A stretch of DNA of 64,000 bases from Flavobacterium sp. LHD-85 (GCF_030929595.1 NZ_JAVFVR010000007.1:1-64000), one strand, 5' to 3'. Positions 49,854-58,812 are shown, counted from the stretch's first letter. The notes: a model not told the origin generated them from the letters alone. A program made the numbers and translations.

Positions 49854-50891
49854 TCAGGCAGGTTCGATATTGGCTTTGATAAAATCGGTAACCAAATAGC
49901 CAATCAATTTACCTATTAAGTTATTGTTTGGAGAATTGTCCAAATCTGGAGCTCCTTCGCAGATGTGCAGATACGCAGCATGTTTATGTTCTCCAAAGAA
50001 AGAAACAAACTGCCTTAATTCTTCGACAGAAAATCCGCTAATTGTCATGGCGCTGCTGGCAATATTAGGAATTGCATCAAGATCGATTTCGATTCCAAAA
50101 GCATCATTTTTAATAAAATCCAAAGCAGTAATCATTTCACGATTAAAATCTTTTTCTTTTCTAATGTTGACACTGTCGTAAGTATTATATCGAACGCGGT
50201 CTTCCAATTTTTTGATAATATCTAAAACACTTTTTGAAGTGTAGTTTTCATGAAGTCCAAAAATGAAATATTTCTTTAAAAAACCTTCTTCATAAGCATA
50301 TGAAAAACCATTTCCGCTATGACGGCCTTCTAAGATTCTAAAATCAGAATGTGCATCAAAATTGATCGCATTTATTGGTTTTCCTTTAGCAAGAGCGGCA
50401 CCTTTAATATTTCCGTAGGCATTGTTGTGACCTCCGCCAATAATGATTGGTGTTTTTCCTGCTTTAATTATGGTAAAAATAATATGAGATACTTCTTTAT
50501 CTATTTTTTCAACCAGCTGGCTTAATTTTGAACGATCATCAATGTCATTAAAATCAAGATTCTCTACTTCACGCATTTCCGTAGCAACATTAATTTGTCC
50601 TAAAACAATGATATTACTTCCTTTAGAAAATCTATTATGCTGAATGTTTGCAATGCTTTTTATAGCGCATTTCCATGCAGAAGCAGCTCCAGGCCGTCCG
50701 TAATTGGCCCGTACGCCAATATCTTCAGGAATTCCTAAAAGCACATATTTAGCTTCGCTTTCTTTAAGAAAATTAACAATGTCAGCCCCTGAAGGAATGA
50801 CAATCATTTTTTCTCCGAATTTTATTTCACCACTTCTATGATTTGTGATTTTTGCTAAATCATTTATAGTGAATGGGATTAATTTTTCCAT
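49854..50891 (-). CDS. hutG: Formimidoylglutamase (arginase/ureohydrolase family)
   Basis: A 345-residue ureohydrolase. Metal ligands lie in GGGHNNAYGN, INFDAHSDFR and EIDLDAIP; the first has Asn where arginases have Asp (GGGHD), as in other Bacteroidetes HutG-type proteins. GIPEDIGVRANYGRPGAAS is also typical. It converts N-formimidoyl-L-glutamate to glutamate and formamide at the end of histidine breakdown. hutI lies about 1.3 kb away on the same strand. hutH and hutU are not in the window. Confidence 0.82.
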   Translation of the reverse strand: MEKLIPFTINDLAKITNHRSGEIKFGEKMIVIPSGADIVNFLKESEAKYVLLGIPEDIGVRANYGRPGAASAWKCAIKSIANIQHNRFSKGSNIIVLGQINVATEMREVENLDFNDIDDRSKLSQLVEKIDKEVSHIIFTIIKAGKTPIIIGGGHNNAYGNIKGAALAKGKPINAINFDAHSDFRILEGRHSGNGFSYAYEEGFLKKYFIFGLHENYTSKSVLDIIKKLEDRVRYNTYDSVNIRKEKDFNREMITALDFIKNDAFGIEIDLDAIPNIASSAMTISGFSVEELRQFVSFFGEHKHAAYLHICEGAPDLDNSPNNNLIGKLIGYLVTDFIKANIEPA

Positions 50892-50908
50892 GAAAAAAAT
50901 TTATTTTC

Positions 50909-50916
50909 CAAAAATA
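50909..50916 (-). promoter_or_regulatory. Candidate -7 box for hutG
   Basis: The minus strand reads TATTTTTG, 17 bases before the start codon. A -33 TTG is not evident. Confidence 0.35.
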
Positions 50917-50958
50917 ATATAATTGTAGAAACTTACGTTATTACCTTATATTAATTCT

Positions 50959-50966
50959 TAAATTTG
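50959..50966 (+). promoter_or_regulatory. Candidate -7 box for the coiled-coil gene
   Basis: TAAATTTG fits TAnnTTTG 23 bases before the ATG. No -33 element is visible at the standard spacing. Confidence 0.35.
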
Positions 50967-50989
50967 TTATTAAAGAAAATTATTTAAAT

Positions 50990-51868
50990 ATGGAAAACCC
51001 AAAGAACAACAATTCAAGTCTAAAGGCGGTAATCGCAGTTTTAGCAGTCCTACTGATCGGTAGCTTAGTGTATATTTTTAAATTATCTTCTGATACAGAG
51101 GTGGTTAAAACTGAACTTACAACAACCTTGACTGAAAAAGAATCTGTAATGAAAGATTTACAGGAATTAAAAGCGACTTATGATGCTGCTATTGCTGAAA
51201 ACACTTCTATGTCTGACGAATTAATCCAAGAAAGAGATAAAGTTGTGGCTTTAATGGATGATTTGAACAAATCTAAAGGAGATGTTTCTAAATACAGATC
51301 TCAAGTTCAAGCAATGCAGAGCAAAATGAAAACTTTAGTTGCTGAAAACGATGAGTTGAAAAAACAAAATGGTGTTTTAACTACTCAAAGAGATAGTACT
51401 ATTGTAGTTTTAGGAGAATCTAAAAAATATAACGAAGTATTAGTTGGTCAAAATGAAGAACTAGCTAAAACTGTAGAAAAAGGTTCTAAATTATCTGTAT
51501 TGAATACTAAAACTTCAGCTTACAAATTGAAAAGCTCTGGTAAACAAATCGAAACTGATAAAGCAAGCCGTGCTGATGTTTTGAAAGTAAGCTTTACAAT
51601 TGCTGAAAATCAAATTGCAAAATCTGGTGACAAAACATATTATGTTCAAGTTATCGATGCTAAAAACAATGTTTTAGGCGAAAAGAAAACAGAAAGCTTT
51701 GGTGATAACACTTTAACTTACAGCTTCAAAACTACAGTGAAATATGAGAATAAAACTGTTCAAGTAAGTGAAGATTTGCCAGGAAAAGATTTTGCTAAAG
51801 GAACTTACTTTATCAATGTTTTTGATAATGACGAATTGGTTTCTAAAACTAGTTTCAGCTTAAGATAA
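50990..51868 (+). CDS. Membrane-anchored coiled-coil protein
   Basis: A 292-residue protein with one N-terminal membrane helix (about 11-29, AVIAVLAVLLIGSLVYIF). A long coiled coil (about 35-165, rich in Glu, Lys and Leu heptads) leads to a C-terminal beta-rich domain (about 175-292, SVLNTKTSAYKLKSSGKQIE onward). Homologues in Flavobacterium are often called ParA-like, but no Walker motif exists here. It probably spans the periplasm as an envelope scaffold. It stands between the two hut genes on the opposite strand. Function unknown. Confidence 0.75.
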   Translation: MENPKNNNSSLKAVIAVLAVLLIGSLVYIFKLSSDTEVVKTELTTTLTEKESVMKDLQELKATYDAAIAENTSMSDELIQERDKVVALMDDLNKSKGDVSKYRSQVQAMQSKMKTLVAENDELKKQNGVLTTQRDSTIVVLGESKKYNEVLVGQNEELAKTVEKGSKLSVLNTKTSAYKLKSSGKQIETDKASRADVLKVSFTIAENQIAKSGDKTYYVQVIDAKNNVLGEKKTESFGDNTLTYSFKTTVKYENKTVQVSEDLPGKDFAKGTYFINVFDNDELVSKTSFSLR

Positions 51869-51902
51869 TTCAGCCGAAGGGATAAAATACCACTTAGATA
51901 TT

Positions 51903-51934
51903 AAAGGTCTGTGATTTTCACAGACCTTTTTTTA
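51903..51934 (+). terminator. Intrinsic terminator after the coiled-coil gene
   Basis: AAAGGTCTGTGA pairs with TCACAGACCTTT around a three-base loop, followed by a T-run. Confidence 0.85.
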
Positions 51935-52024
51935 TGCAATAAGGCTTTATTTTAGTTCTAAATTTGTTTGGTATTGATTTAATCTTAAATGCTTTTTTAA
52001 AATTAATCTATGGATATCTGCTTA

Positions 52025-52089
52025 AATCTGTCTAAATCTGTGTGAAAAAAAAACTATGAACACAAGTTTCACGCAGATTTTGACAGATT
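52025..52089. repeat. Inverted repeat of AATCTGTC words downstream of hutI
   Basis: Positions 52025-52047 and 52067-52089 are inverted repeats matching at 21 of 23. Related CAGATTTT words continue outside. It belongs to the AATCTGTGTGAAA-type interspersed repeats; a similar TTTCACAAATTTTCAC palindrome flanks hutI on its other side. Confidence 0.6.
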
Positions 52090-52153
52090 TTGGCAGATTC
52101 GATTAGATTTTAATCATTGAATCGAATTGTTTTGTTCTATTTCTGAAAGCGTT

Positions 52154-53392
52154 TTATTCTAAAATTTTACCTTCAACAAAAACAGATTCAATAAGATTGC
52201 TTCCAAAAGCGTAAGGAATTTGGTAGTAAGAAGAAATTGGTTTTGTTAGAATCAGATTGGCTTTTTTGCCTTTTGTAATGCTTCCGTGAGTTTCTGAAAG
52301 TCCCATTGCGTACGCTCCGTTTATTGTTGCGGCATTTATAGCTTCTTCTGGTGTCATTTTCATTTTGATGCAAGCCGTTGCCACTACAAAATTCATATTT
52401 CCCGATGGAGTAGAGCCAGGATTAAAATCTGTGGCTAATGCCAAAGGTAAACCAGCTTTTATCATTTCGCGTGCAGGAGTGTACGGAATGCTTAAGAAAT
52501 AAGAACAAGAAGGCAAAGCAACAGGCATTGTTTCAGTCCCTTTTAATGCTTCAATATCTTCTGAGTTCATTATTTCTAAATGATCCACAGAAAGGGCGTT
52601 AAATTTAACTCCAGCCTGAATTCCGCCAATCGAATTGAATTGGTTTACGTGAATTTTTGGCTTTAAGCCAAATGCTAGACCAGCTTCCATTATTTTTTCG
52701 GTTTCTTCTACAGAAAAATAGCCGCTTTCGCAGAAAACATCTACGTAATCTGCAAGTTTGTTTTTTGAAATTTCTGGCAGCATTTCGTTGATAATTTCGT
52801 CCAGATAACCTGCTTTATCGTCTTTGTAATGTAAAGGAAAAGCATGTGCGCCTAAAAATGTTGCTTTGATTGCGATAGGGTAGTTTTCGGCCAGTTTTTT
52901 GATTACGCGAAGCATTTTTAATTCTCCGTCAACTGTCAAACCATAACCTGATTTAATTTCTACGGCTCCAGTTCCTAAATGCATTACTTCTTCTAAGCGA
53001 ATTTTAGATTGCTCGTAAATTTCCTCTTCAGAAGTTTCATTTAACTTTTTAGCCGAATTAAGAATTCCGCCGCCACGATTAGCGATTTCTTCATAAGAAA
53101 GTCCGTTGATGCGGTCCACAAATTCCTGCTCGCGATTTCCTGCATATACAATATGTGTATGACTGTCACACCAAGATGGAAGCACAACTTTTCCTGTTGC
53201 GTCAATTGTTTTGTCAGCATTTATTTTTGGAAGATTATCCATTGAGCCGAAGTCTTCAATTAAATTGTCTTTTAAAACTAAAAAAGCATTTTTAATTGTT
53301 GGAAGATTAGCCATTTCAGCACCTGAAACTTTAGCAATTGAAGTTTCGCGAACCTGTAGTAACTCTTGTATGTTTGTGATTAAAGTGATCAT
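52154..53392 (-). CDS. hutI: Imidazolonepropionase
   Basis: A 412-residue amidohydrolase. DSHTHIVYAGNREQEF supplies the first metal histidines, AVEIKSGYGLTVDGELKML follows, and ATDFNPGSTPSGNM carries the catalytic Asp. These are signature blocks of HutI, which hydrolyses 4-imidazolone-5-propanoate to N-formimidoyl-L-glutamate. Its product is the substrate of HutG, encoded about 1.3 kb downstream on the same strand after an intervening opposite-strand gene. The gene is flanked by palindromic repeats on both sides. Confidence 0.95.
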   Translation of the reverse strand: MITLITNIQELLQVRETSIAKVSGAEMANLPTIKNAFLVLKDNLIEDFGSMDNLPKINADKTIDATGKVVLPSWCDSHTHIVYAGNREQEFVDRINGLSYEEIANRGGGILNSAKKLNETSEEEIYEQSKIRLEEVMHLGTGAVEIKSGYGLTVDGELKMLRVIKKLAENYPIAIKATFLGAHAFPLHYKDDKAGYLDEIINEMLPEISKNKLADYVDVFCESGYFSVEETEKIMEAGLAFGLKPKIHVNQFNSIGGIQAGVKFNALSVDHLEIMNSEDIEALKGTETMPVALPSCSYFLSIPYTPAREMIKAGLPLALATDFNPGSTPSGNMNFVVATACIKMKMTPEEAINAATINGAYAMGLSETHGSITKGKKANLILTKPISSYYQIPYAFGSNLIESVFVEGKILE

Positions 53393-53417
53393 TAGTAAGA
53401 ATTGTTATAAAACACAA

Positions 53418-53463
53418 ATTTCACAAATTTTCACGGATTAATATGTGAAAACTTGTGAAATTC
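53418..53463. repeat. Palindrome of TTTCACAAATTTTCAC words
   Basis: Positions 53418-53435 and 53446-53463 form an inverted repeat (17 of 18) with a ten-base loop. It lies between hutI and the cyclotransferase gene and may act as a terminator-like or interspersed element. Confidence 0.6.
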
Positions 53464-53485
53464 GTAAAATTGTTTTGTCTTGAGT

Positions 53486-54538
53486 TTATTCTGAAATTGT
53501 AATTTCAAACATTTTGCTCCAATTTTTTCCAGTAACAAAAATGGTTTTAGTTTTAGGATTGTACGCAATACCGTTTAAAACATCATCTTTAGTAATGTCA
53601 TTCATAGATTTTCTTAAACCAGATAAGTCTAAAATTCCTTCAACAGCTCCAGATTCTGGATTTACAACAGCAATAGCATCTTTAAACCATACGTTGGCAT
53701 AAATTTTCCCGTCGATCCATTCAATCTCATTAACGGCTTTAATTTTCGATTCTCCTGAATAAACGTTGACATAATCAATCATTTTTTGAGTAGCAGGATC
53801 AACTTTCCAAATTTTTTCAGTTCCATCTGTTTGGTAGATATGCTTTCCGTCATTTGTCATTCCCCAACCTTCAATATCTTTTTCATAATCAAAAGTTTTT
53901 TCAAGTTTTAGGGTTTTGGCATTGTAGATAAAACCTTTTTTGTTTTTATAAGTTAATTGGAATAATTTATCATTGATAAATGTAATTCCTTCTCCAAAAT
54001 ATTGCTGGTCAAGATCAATTTGTTTGTAAACTTTTCCTGTTTTGTAATCGTATTTTTTTATAAATGAAGCACCTTCTTGTCCGGTACTTTCATATAAAGT
54101 GTCTTTGTAAAATTCTAAACCTTCTGTAAAGGCTTTTTTGTCATGAGCAAAAGTGTTTACTACTTTATACTTTAACAATTTTGGCTGAATATCTGAAACC
54201 ACCTCAATTCTTTTAGTGGCATCAGAAGTATCTCCGCCAAAATATACAGTCGCTTTTAGGTATTGATATCCTAATTTTTGATCTATTAATTCAAATCTAA
54301 AATTTTCTTTGCCTTTTGTTCCTCCAACTCTTTGGTCGTTTATGAAGTAAGCAACGCTGTCGATTTCTTTCGAATTTGGGTTTAAAATTCCGATATTAAG
54401 CACTTCTTTTTGCGTAAAATGAGCCGGAAAAGCAGAATCATCGATAGTAAATAAAGAATTTTCAACTTTATTTTTTTCTTTACACCCAATTAATGTGATT
54501 CCTAATAAAATGACAGCTAGGAAGTTATATTTTTTCAT
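53486..54538 (-). CDS. Glutaminyl-peptide cyclotransferase (plant-type QC fold)
   Basis: A 350-residue lipoprotein (lipobox LIGC, Cys19) with an N-terminal Ig-like or linker part (about 30-120). A five-bladed beta-propeller of the plant-type glutamine cyclotransferase family (Pfam Glu_cyclase_2) follows. Conserved segments are FTEGLEFYKDTLYESTGQEG, GEGITFINDKLFQLTYKN, GWGMTNDGKHIYQTDGT and NEIEWIDGKIYANVWF. It converts N-terminal Gln of exported proteins to pyroglutamate, which stabilises them. A lipid-anchored periplasmic site is inferred from the lipobox. Confidence 0.88.
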   Translation of the reverse strand: MKKYNFLAVILLGITLIGCKEKNKVENSLFTIDDSAFPAHFTQKEVLNIGILNPNSKEIDSVAYFINDQRVGGTKGKENFRFELIDQKLGYQYLKATVYFGGDTSDATKRIEVVSDIQPKLLKYKVVNTFAHDKKAFTEGLEFYKDTLYESTGQEGASFIKKYDYKTGKVYKQIDLDQQYFGEGITFINDKLFQLTYKNKKGFIYNAKTLKLEKTFDYEKDIEGWGMTNDGKHIYQTDGTEKIWKVDPATQKMIDYVNVYSGESKIKAVNEIEWIDGKIYANVWFKDAIAVVNPESGAVEGILDLSGLRKSMNDITKDDVLNGIAYNPKTKTIFVTGKNWSKMFEITISE

Positions 54539-54593
54539 AGTTTAAAATTTCAATAAGCCAATATACGATGTTATTTTTATAGCAGCAAAGCTC

Positions 54594-54623
54594 TTGCAAA
54601 AATATAAAAAGATTGTATATTTG
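54594..54623 (+). promoter_or_regulatory. Promoter of the SRP RNA gene
   Basis: TTG (54594-54596), exactly 19 bases, then TATATTTG (54616-54623): a full Bacteroidetes promoter. The start would fall at about 54628, precisely where the SRP RNA folding begins. Confidence 0.75.
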
Positions 54624-54627
54624 CACC

Positions 54628-54720
54628 GGCAAGTCCTACACGACCAGCTCCTGCAGACTCCCCCAGGATGGGAACATAGCAAGGGTACGTGGTTGAGCGG
54701 TGCGATGTAGGTCGCTTGCC
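54628..54720 (+). ncRNA. ffs: Signal recognition particle RNA (small, 4.5S type)
   Basis: A 93-base hairpin RNA closed by GGCAAG (54628-54633) and CTTGCC (54715-54720). Its apex carries the SRP domain IV signature: CAGG, then an ATG/CAT stem around a GGAA tetraloop, then AGCA. A T-run follows immediately as terminator. It binds Ffh and directs co-translational membrane targeting. It is short like other Bacteroidetes SRP RNAs and has its own consensus promoter. Confidence 0.9.
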
Positions 54721-54872
54721 ATTTTTTTTTAGAATTTAATTAGTTTGTAATCTTCCTTTCAGGAGGATTTTTTTATTTTTACCCAATCTGAAGTTAGGTG
54801 TTATTGGTTAAAAGTTAAACGTTGAGCATTTTATATACTGTTCAAAATAAAGCGATTCTCCAAAACTCATAA

Positions 54873-54894
54873 TTCATAACTTATAACTTATAAC
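54873..54894. repeat. Short TTATAAC tandem repeat
   Basis: Two perfect TTATAAC heptamers preceded by one TTCATAAC-like variant lie eight bases before the SDR start codon. It is the same unit length as the TTGAAAC array at 39366, again next to a start codon. Confidence 0.5.
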
Positions 54895-54902
54895 TAAAAA
54901 AA

Positions 54903-55706
54903 ATGAGTAAAGTCGTTTTAATTACCGGAGGATCATCAGGAATTGGAAAATCTATTGGTGAATTTTTACATCAAAAGGGGTTTGTTGTATACGGAACAAG
55001 CAGAAATCCGGAGAAAGTTTTAAATTCAGTTTTTCCTTTGGTGGCTTTAGATGTTCGAAATGCTGATTCGATTAAAACTGCTGTCGATAAAATTATTTCA
55101 ACTTCTGGAAGGTTAGATATTGTAATCAATAATGCTGGAGTTGGAATTACTGGACCTTTAGAAGAAATTCCAACGGAAGAAATTCGAAATAATTTTGAAA
55201 CGAACTTTTTTGGACCAATTGAAGTTATGAAGGCGGCGTTACCACAAATGCGTAAACAAAATTCTGGGCTTATCATTAATATTACTTCGATTGCTGGTTA
55301 TATGGGATTGCCGTATAGAAGTGTTTATTCGGCTTCAAAAGGAGCTTTAGAATTGATTACAGAAGCTTTAAGAATGGAAGTAAAGTCTTTTGGGGTCGAA
55401 ATTACGAATGTTGCGCCTGGAGATTTTGCAACCAATATTGCAGCCGGACGTTATCATGCGCCAGTTATTAAAGACTCTGCTTATGAAAAAGTGTATGGTG
55501 ATGTTCTAGCGACTATGAACGATCATGTTGATGCGGGAAGTAATCCAAATGAAATGGCAGAAGCGGTTTACAGAATCATTCAGACTAAAAAACCAAATGT
55601 ACATTATAAGGTTGGCGCTTTTATGCAGAAGTTTTCAATTGTGTTAAAACGAGCGCTCCCAGATAAAATGTATGAGAAAATGCTTATGAATCATTATAAG
55701 TTGTAG
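54903..55706 (+). CDS. Short-chain dehydrogenase/reductase (SDR)
   Basis: A 267-residue classical SDR. The NAD(P)-binding TGGSSGIGKSIG lies near the start, NNAG at about residue 80, and the catalytic Ser, Tyr and Lys in the NITSIAG and YRSVYSASKGAL blocks. The Arg/Lys-poor beta2 end gives no firm NAD or NADP choice. It oxidises or reduces a carbonyl or alcohol of unknown substrate. No operon partner; FSA-type transaldolase follows after a 172-base gap. Confidence 0.85.
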   Translation: MSKVVLITGGSSGIGKSIGEFLHQKGFVVYGTSRNPEKVLNSVFPLVALDVRNADSIKTAVDKIISTSGRLDIVINNAGVGITGPLEEIPTEEIRNNFETNFFGPIEVMKAALPQMRKQNSGLIINITSIAGYMGLPYRSVYSASKGALELITEALRMEVKSFGVEITNVAPGDFATNIAAGRYHAPVIKDSAYEKVYGDVLATMNDHVDAGSNPNEMAEAVYRIIQTKKPNVHYKVGAFMQKFSIVLKRALPDKMYEKMLMNHYKL

Positions 55707-55788
55707 AAAAATGTAAAAACTACACTTATTTTTAACAATTAAATCCAAAATGGTTTTGATTTTAAAAACGTTATTGATATTGATTTTG

Positions 55789-55796
55789 TAATTTTG
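55789..55796 (+). promoter_or_regulatory. Candidate -7 box for the FSA gene
   Basis: TAATTTTG fits TAnnTTTG 83 bases before the start codon. No -33 TTG at 19 bases; a TTTG lies 30 bases upstream. Confidence 0.35.
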
Positions 55797-55878
55797 CAGC
55801 TAGATTTTCTTTGAATGCTTATTTGGAGAATTTTGCAAACATATAAATACGAACAAACCATTTTTAATTAAACAAATT

Positions 55879-56535
55879 ATGAAATTTTTTATAGACACAG
55901 CTAATTTAGCTCAAATTAAAGAAGCGCAAGCTTTAGGAGTTTTGGATGGTGTAACGACTAATCCGTCATTAATGGCAAAAGAAGGAATCACTGGAAAAAA
56001 CAATATCCTTAAGCATTATGTTGACATTTGCAATCTTGTTGATGGTGATGTAAGTGCTGAAGTTAACGCTCTTGACTTTGAAGGTATGGTTAAAGAGGGT
56101 GAGGAGCTTGCTGAACTACATGAGCAAATTGTTGTAAAACTTCCTATGACTAAGGAAGGTGTTATGGCAGCTAAATATTTTTCTGATAAAGGAATTAAAA
56201 CTAACGTGACTCTTGTTTTCTCTGTAGGACAAGCGCTTTTGGCTGCAAAAGCTGGAGCTACTTATGTTTCTCCATTCGTTGGACGTTTAGATGATATTTC
56301 TACTGACGGATTAAACTTGATTCAAGAAATTAGAGAAGTTTATGATAACTACGGTTACGAAACTCAAATTTTGGCAGCTTCTGTGCGTCATACAATGCAT
56401 ATTGTAAACTGTGCTAAAATTGGTGCTGATGTTATGACTGGACCTCTTTCTGCAATTTATGGTTTATTGAAACACCCATTAACAGATATCGGTTTAGCTC
56501 AATTCGTAGCTGACTTTGAAAAAGGAAATAAATAA
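55879..56535 (+). CDS. fsa: Fructose-6-phosphate aldolase/transaldolase (FSA/TalC type)
   Basis: A 218-residue small transaldolase-family protein. [17 protein letters not shown] opens it, [13 protein letters not shown] follows, and the Schiff-base lysine lies in [13 protein letters not shown]. Short length and lack of the long C-terminal part place it in the FSA/TalC branch, which either splits fructose 6-phosphate to dihydroxyacetone and glyceraldehyde 3-phosphate or acts as a transaldolase. Which of these applies cannot be read reliably. Codon use is biased (GTT, GCT, TCT), suggesting high expression. A terminator follows. Confidence 0.9.
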   Translation: MKFFIDTANLAQIKEAQALGVLDGVTTNPSLMAKEGITGKNNILKHYVDICNLVDGDVSAEVNALDFEGMVKEGEELAELHEQIVVKLPMTKEGVMAAKYFSDKGIKTNVTLVFSVGQALLAAKAGATYVSPFVGRLDDISTDGLNLIQEIREVYDNYGYETQILAASVRHTMHIVNCAKIGADVMTGPLSAIYGLLKHPLTDIGLAQFVADFEKGNK

Positions 56536-56560
56536 TCCTTAAATATTTATAAAATTAAAG

Positions 56561-56596
56561 TCGTCTTTTTTCTAACGAGAAAAGACGATTTTTTTT
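56561..56596 (+). terminator. Intrinsic terminator after fsa
   Basis: TCGTCTTTT pairs with AAAAGACGA around a ten-base loop, followed by eight Ts. Confidence 0.85.
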
Positions 56597-56626
56597 ACTT
56601 TTATATTGAATCTTAAATAGTTAAAT

Positions 56627-57124
56627 ATGAAAGTTGTCTTATTTATGTTGTCATTTTTTGTAGCGAGTTTTTCTATAAACGCCCAAGCCGCTAAAGTTAT
56701 TACTTCGGTAAATGAAGCGGGAGATGTTGCTACTTACGAGCTGGATTGTTCGGTTAAATTTCAAACGCTCGCAAAAGGTCTTAGGTATAATATTACGAGG
56801 CATGAATTTAAAGGGCCAGAATTAAAAAATAATTATCGTCTTTTATTAGTTATGGACGGATTTTATTCGAAAACATTAAATAGTGAAATGAAGATCTCGG
56901 CAGTTTTAAGTGACGGGACAGTTATTGAGGCTAGAAAAACTATCGAAGATGATGGCTTTTTTGATGGAGCGTGTACCTTAAAAATAAAAGACCCACAAGC
57001 GCTTTTAAATGCTGATATTGACAAAGTAATTGTTCATGCGGACAAAGATGTGGTTTATCCTTTATCGGCGCAAAATAAAGCTGTTTTTAAGAAGAATTTG
57101 AGTAATATTATTAATGCTAAATGA
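56627..57124 (+). CDS. Secreted hypothetical protein
   Basis: A 165-residue protein with a signal peptide (about 1-19, ending INA-QA) and a beta-rich mature part including YELDCSVKFQTLAKGLRYNI and a two-cysteine core (LDCS, GACTL). No family is recognised. Its last codons and stop (AATGCTAAATGA) fall inside a 28-base direct repeat with a second copy 118 bases downstream, so the 3' end has been duplicated or replaced by a repeat. Confidence 0.65.
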   Translation: MKVVLFMLSFFVASFSINAQAAKVITSVNEAGDVATYELDCSVKFQTLAKGLRYNITRHEFKGPELKNNYRLLLVMDGFYSKTLNSEMKISAVLSDGTVIEARKTIEDDGFFDGACTLKIKDPQALLNADIDKVIVHADKDVVYPLSAQNKAVFKKNLSNIINAK

Positions 57125-57259
57125 GTTTCTAAGCTTCTAAGATGCTAAGCTTCTAAGGTTTTCTCTTCTTTGTAAATAAAAAAAAAACTAAATTCTGATT
57201 GGTAAAATTTGAATTTGGATTTTTATTATAGATGCTAAATGAGTTTCTAAGCTTCTAAG
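57114..57259. repeat. 28-bp direct repeat with degenerate 118-bp duplication
   Basis: Positions 57114-57141 and 57232-57259 are identical over 28 bases. The first copy covers the last four codons of the preceding gene. CTAAG octamers at 57126-57157 form part of it, and both copies lead into similar AAATTTGGATTTTT tails. It appears to be a local tandem duplication built on the NNNCTAAG repeat family. Confidence 0.65.
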
Positions 57260-57280
57260 TTTTTTCTTTTTTTGAAAAAA

Positions 57281-57323
57281 AAATCCAAATTCCAGTTTTT
57301 AGATTGGAATTTGGATTTTTTTA
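57281..57323. terminator. Bidirectional intrinsic terminator
   Basis: A perfect 14-bp stem AAATCCAAATTCCA/TGGAATTTGGATTT with a ten-base loop, bounded by an A-run and a T-run. It serves the convergent genes on either side. Confidence 0.82.
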
Positions 57324-57342
57324 TATTGGATTTTTTTAATTT

Positions 57343-58812
57343 TTAGTGTCCTCCACCAGCACTTTCGATGTGGCTGATTCCTTGTCTTTTTAAGATTTTA
57401 GGGCAATAGAAACCGTAGAATCCTAAATAAGCGAAACCGATAAGCGGTACAATGTACGAGAAGTGGGTATATGTGATGCCGAAAATTCCGTTTGGATTTG
57501 TAGCATCTAAATCACAGATACTTCCTTGTAACAATGGAATTACTCCTCCACCAAGAATCATCATAATTAAGAAAGATGATGCTTTTCCTGTGTTTTTTCC
57601 TAATCCAGCGATCGCTAAATCGAAAATTGAAGGCCACATGATAGATAAGAATAATCCGCCAGAAATAAAGAAGAATTTAGCAATTTCTGGGTTTGGCCAA
57701 GCTAATCCTAAAACCATCATTGTTAATCCAGAGATTCCGAAAAGCATTAATGTTTTTCCAGCATTTTTTCCACCAACAAAACTTACAGCGATAAATAATA
57801 AAATCCAGATTGGGTAAATGTAGAATGAAGAAACATCGTGAGCAGCAAAGATGTTTGCTCCGATAATTACTCCAAATGCAGCAGCTGGTACAATAAATTT
57901 AAGTGCGGTATTTACCAAGTTTGAAGTGTTGAATACGTTTACTCCACCATTCCAACGCCCGATCATTAAACTTCCCCAGTAAAGCGCAATAAATGGCGCA
58001 ACTGCATCTTCCAGAACGTTTCCGAACTCGTGAGTGTGCAATAACGCAGGTAAATTACTGATGATAGTAACCTCAGTTCCAACATAAATAAAAATTCCTA
58101 ACATACCCAAGTATAATTGCGGATAGTCAAGAATATTGAAACTGCTGTGTTTGTCTTTGATGATTGCTTCTTCCTCTTTTACAGGATCTTCAATCTTAGA
58201 AAAGTTCATGAAAACGGCAACGGCAATAAAGGCAAGACCCAAAATGATAAAAGGTAATTTAATATCTTCTAATGAAAGGGATGTTTTTTTGTTGTCTCCC
58301 ATTCCGAATAAAGCGATACCTAGTAGAATAGCTCCGATAGTTGTTCCGAAAGAGTTGATTCCTCCAGCAAGAGTTAAACGGTGCGCTCCAGTTTCTGGGC
58401 TTCCCATTTTAATAGCTAACGGATTTGCTACAATTTGCTGAATTGAAAATCCTAATCCTACTGTAAATAAAGCTGTTAAGAAGAAAGGGAAACTTTGAGT
58501 TGTAGCAGCTGGAACGAATAAAAATGAACCTACAGCAGATAAAATTAGTCCTGCAGACAAGGTTCTTTTGTAGCCATATTTTTGTAAAACGTCTACTTTT
58601 AACGAAACGATAAAGAATATAATTGATCCAACAAAATAAGCGGCATAGAAAGCCCATGCTACTAATTGAGATTGTACTTGCGATAACGTAAATACTTTTT
58701 TGAATACTGGAATCAGGATATCATTGGCTGAACCAACAAAACCCCAAAAGAAGAAGACGATTATCAAAGAGATAAATTGCCCCCATTTGGTTTGCACATT
58801 TTCTGAACTCAT
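57343..58812 (-). CDS. Sugar MFS transporter (FucP/GluP type)
   Basis: A 489-residue major facilitator with twelve predicted helices. Visible family features are FFFWGFVGSANDILIPVFKK near the start, AYFVGSIIFFI, GGINSFGTTIGA and LMIGRWNGG. A longer central loop has EEAIIKDKHSSFN. The FucP/GluP group carries L-fucose, glucose or galactose with protons. The substrate is unknown. It is monocistronic and followed by a shared terminator with the convergent gene. Confidence 0.88.
   Translation of the reverse strand: MSSENVQTKWGQFISLIIVFFFWGFVGSANDILIPVFKKVFTLSQVQSQLVAWAFYAAYFVGSIIFFIVSLKVDVLQKYGYKRTLSAGLILSAVGSFLFVPAATTQSFPFFLTALFTVGLGFSIQQIVANPLAIKMGSPETGAHRLTLAGGINSFGTTIGAILLGIALFGMGDNKKTSLSLEDIKLPFIILGLAFIAVAVFMNFSKIEDPVKEEEAIIKDKHSSFNILDYPQLYLGMLGIFIYVGTEVTIISNLPALLHTHEFGNVLEDAVAPFIALYWGSLMIGRWNGGVNVFNTSNLVNTALKFIVPAAAFGVIIGANIFAAHDVSSFYIYPIWILLFIAVSFVGGKNAGKTLMLFGISGLTMMVLGLAWPNPEIAKFFFISGGLFLSIMWPSIFDLAIAGLGKNTGKASSFLIMMILGGGVIPLLQGSICDLDATNPNGIFGITYTHFSYIVPLIGFAYLGFYGFYCPKILKRQGISHIESAGGGH

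Noticed and set aside
50990..51868. ParA partition ATPase
   Set aside because: No Walker A or B motif; the sequence is a membrane helix plus coiled coil.
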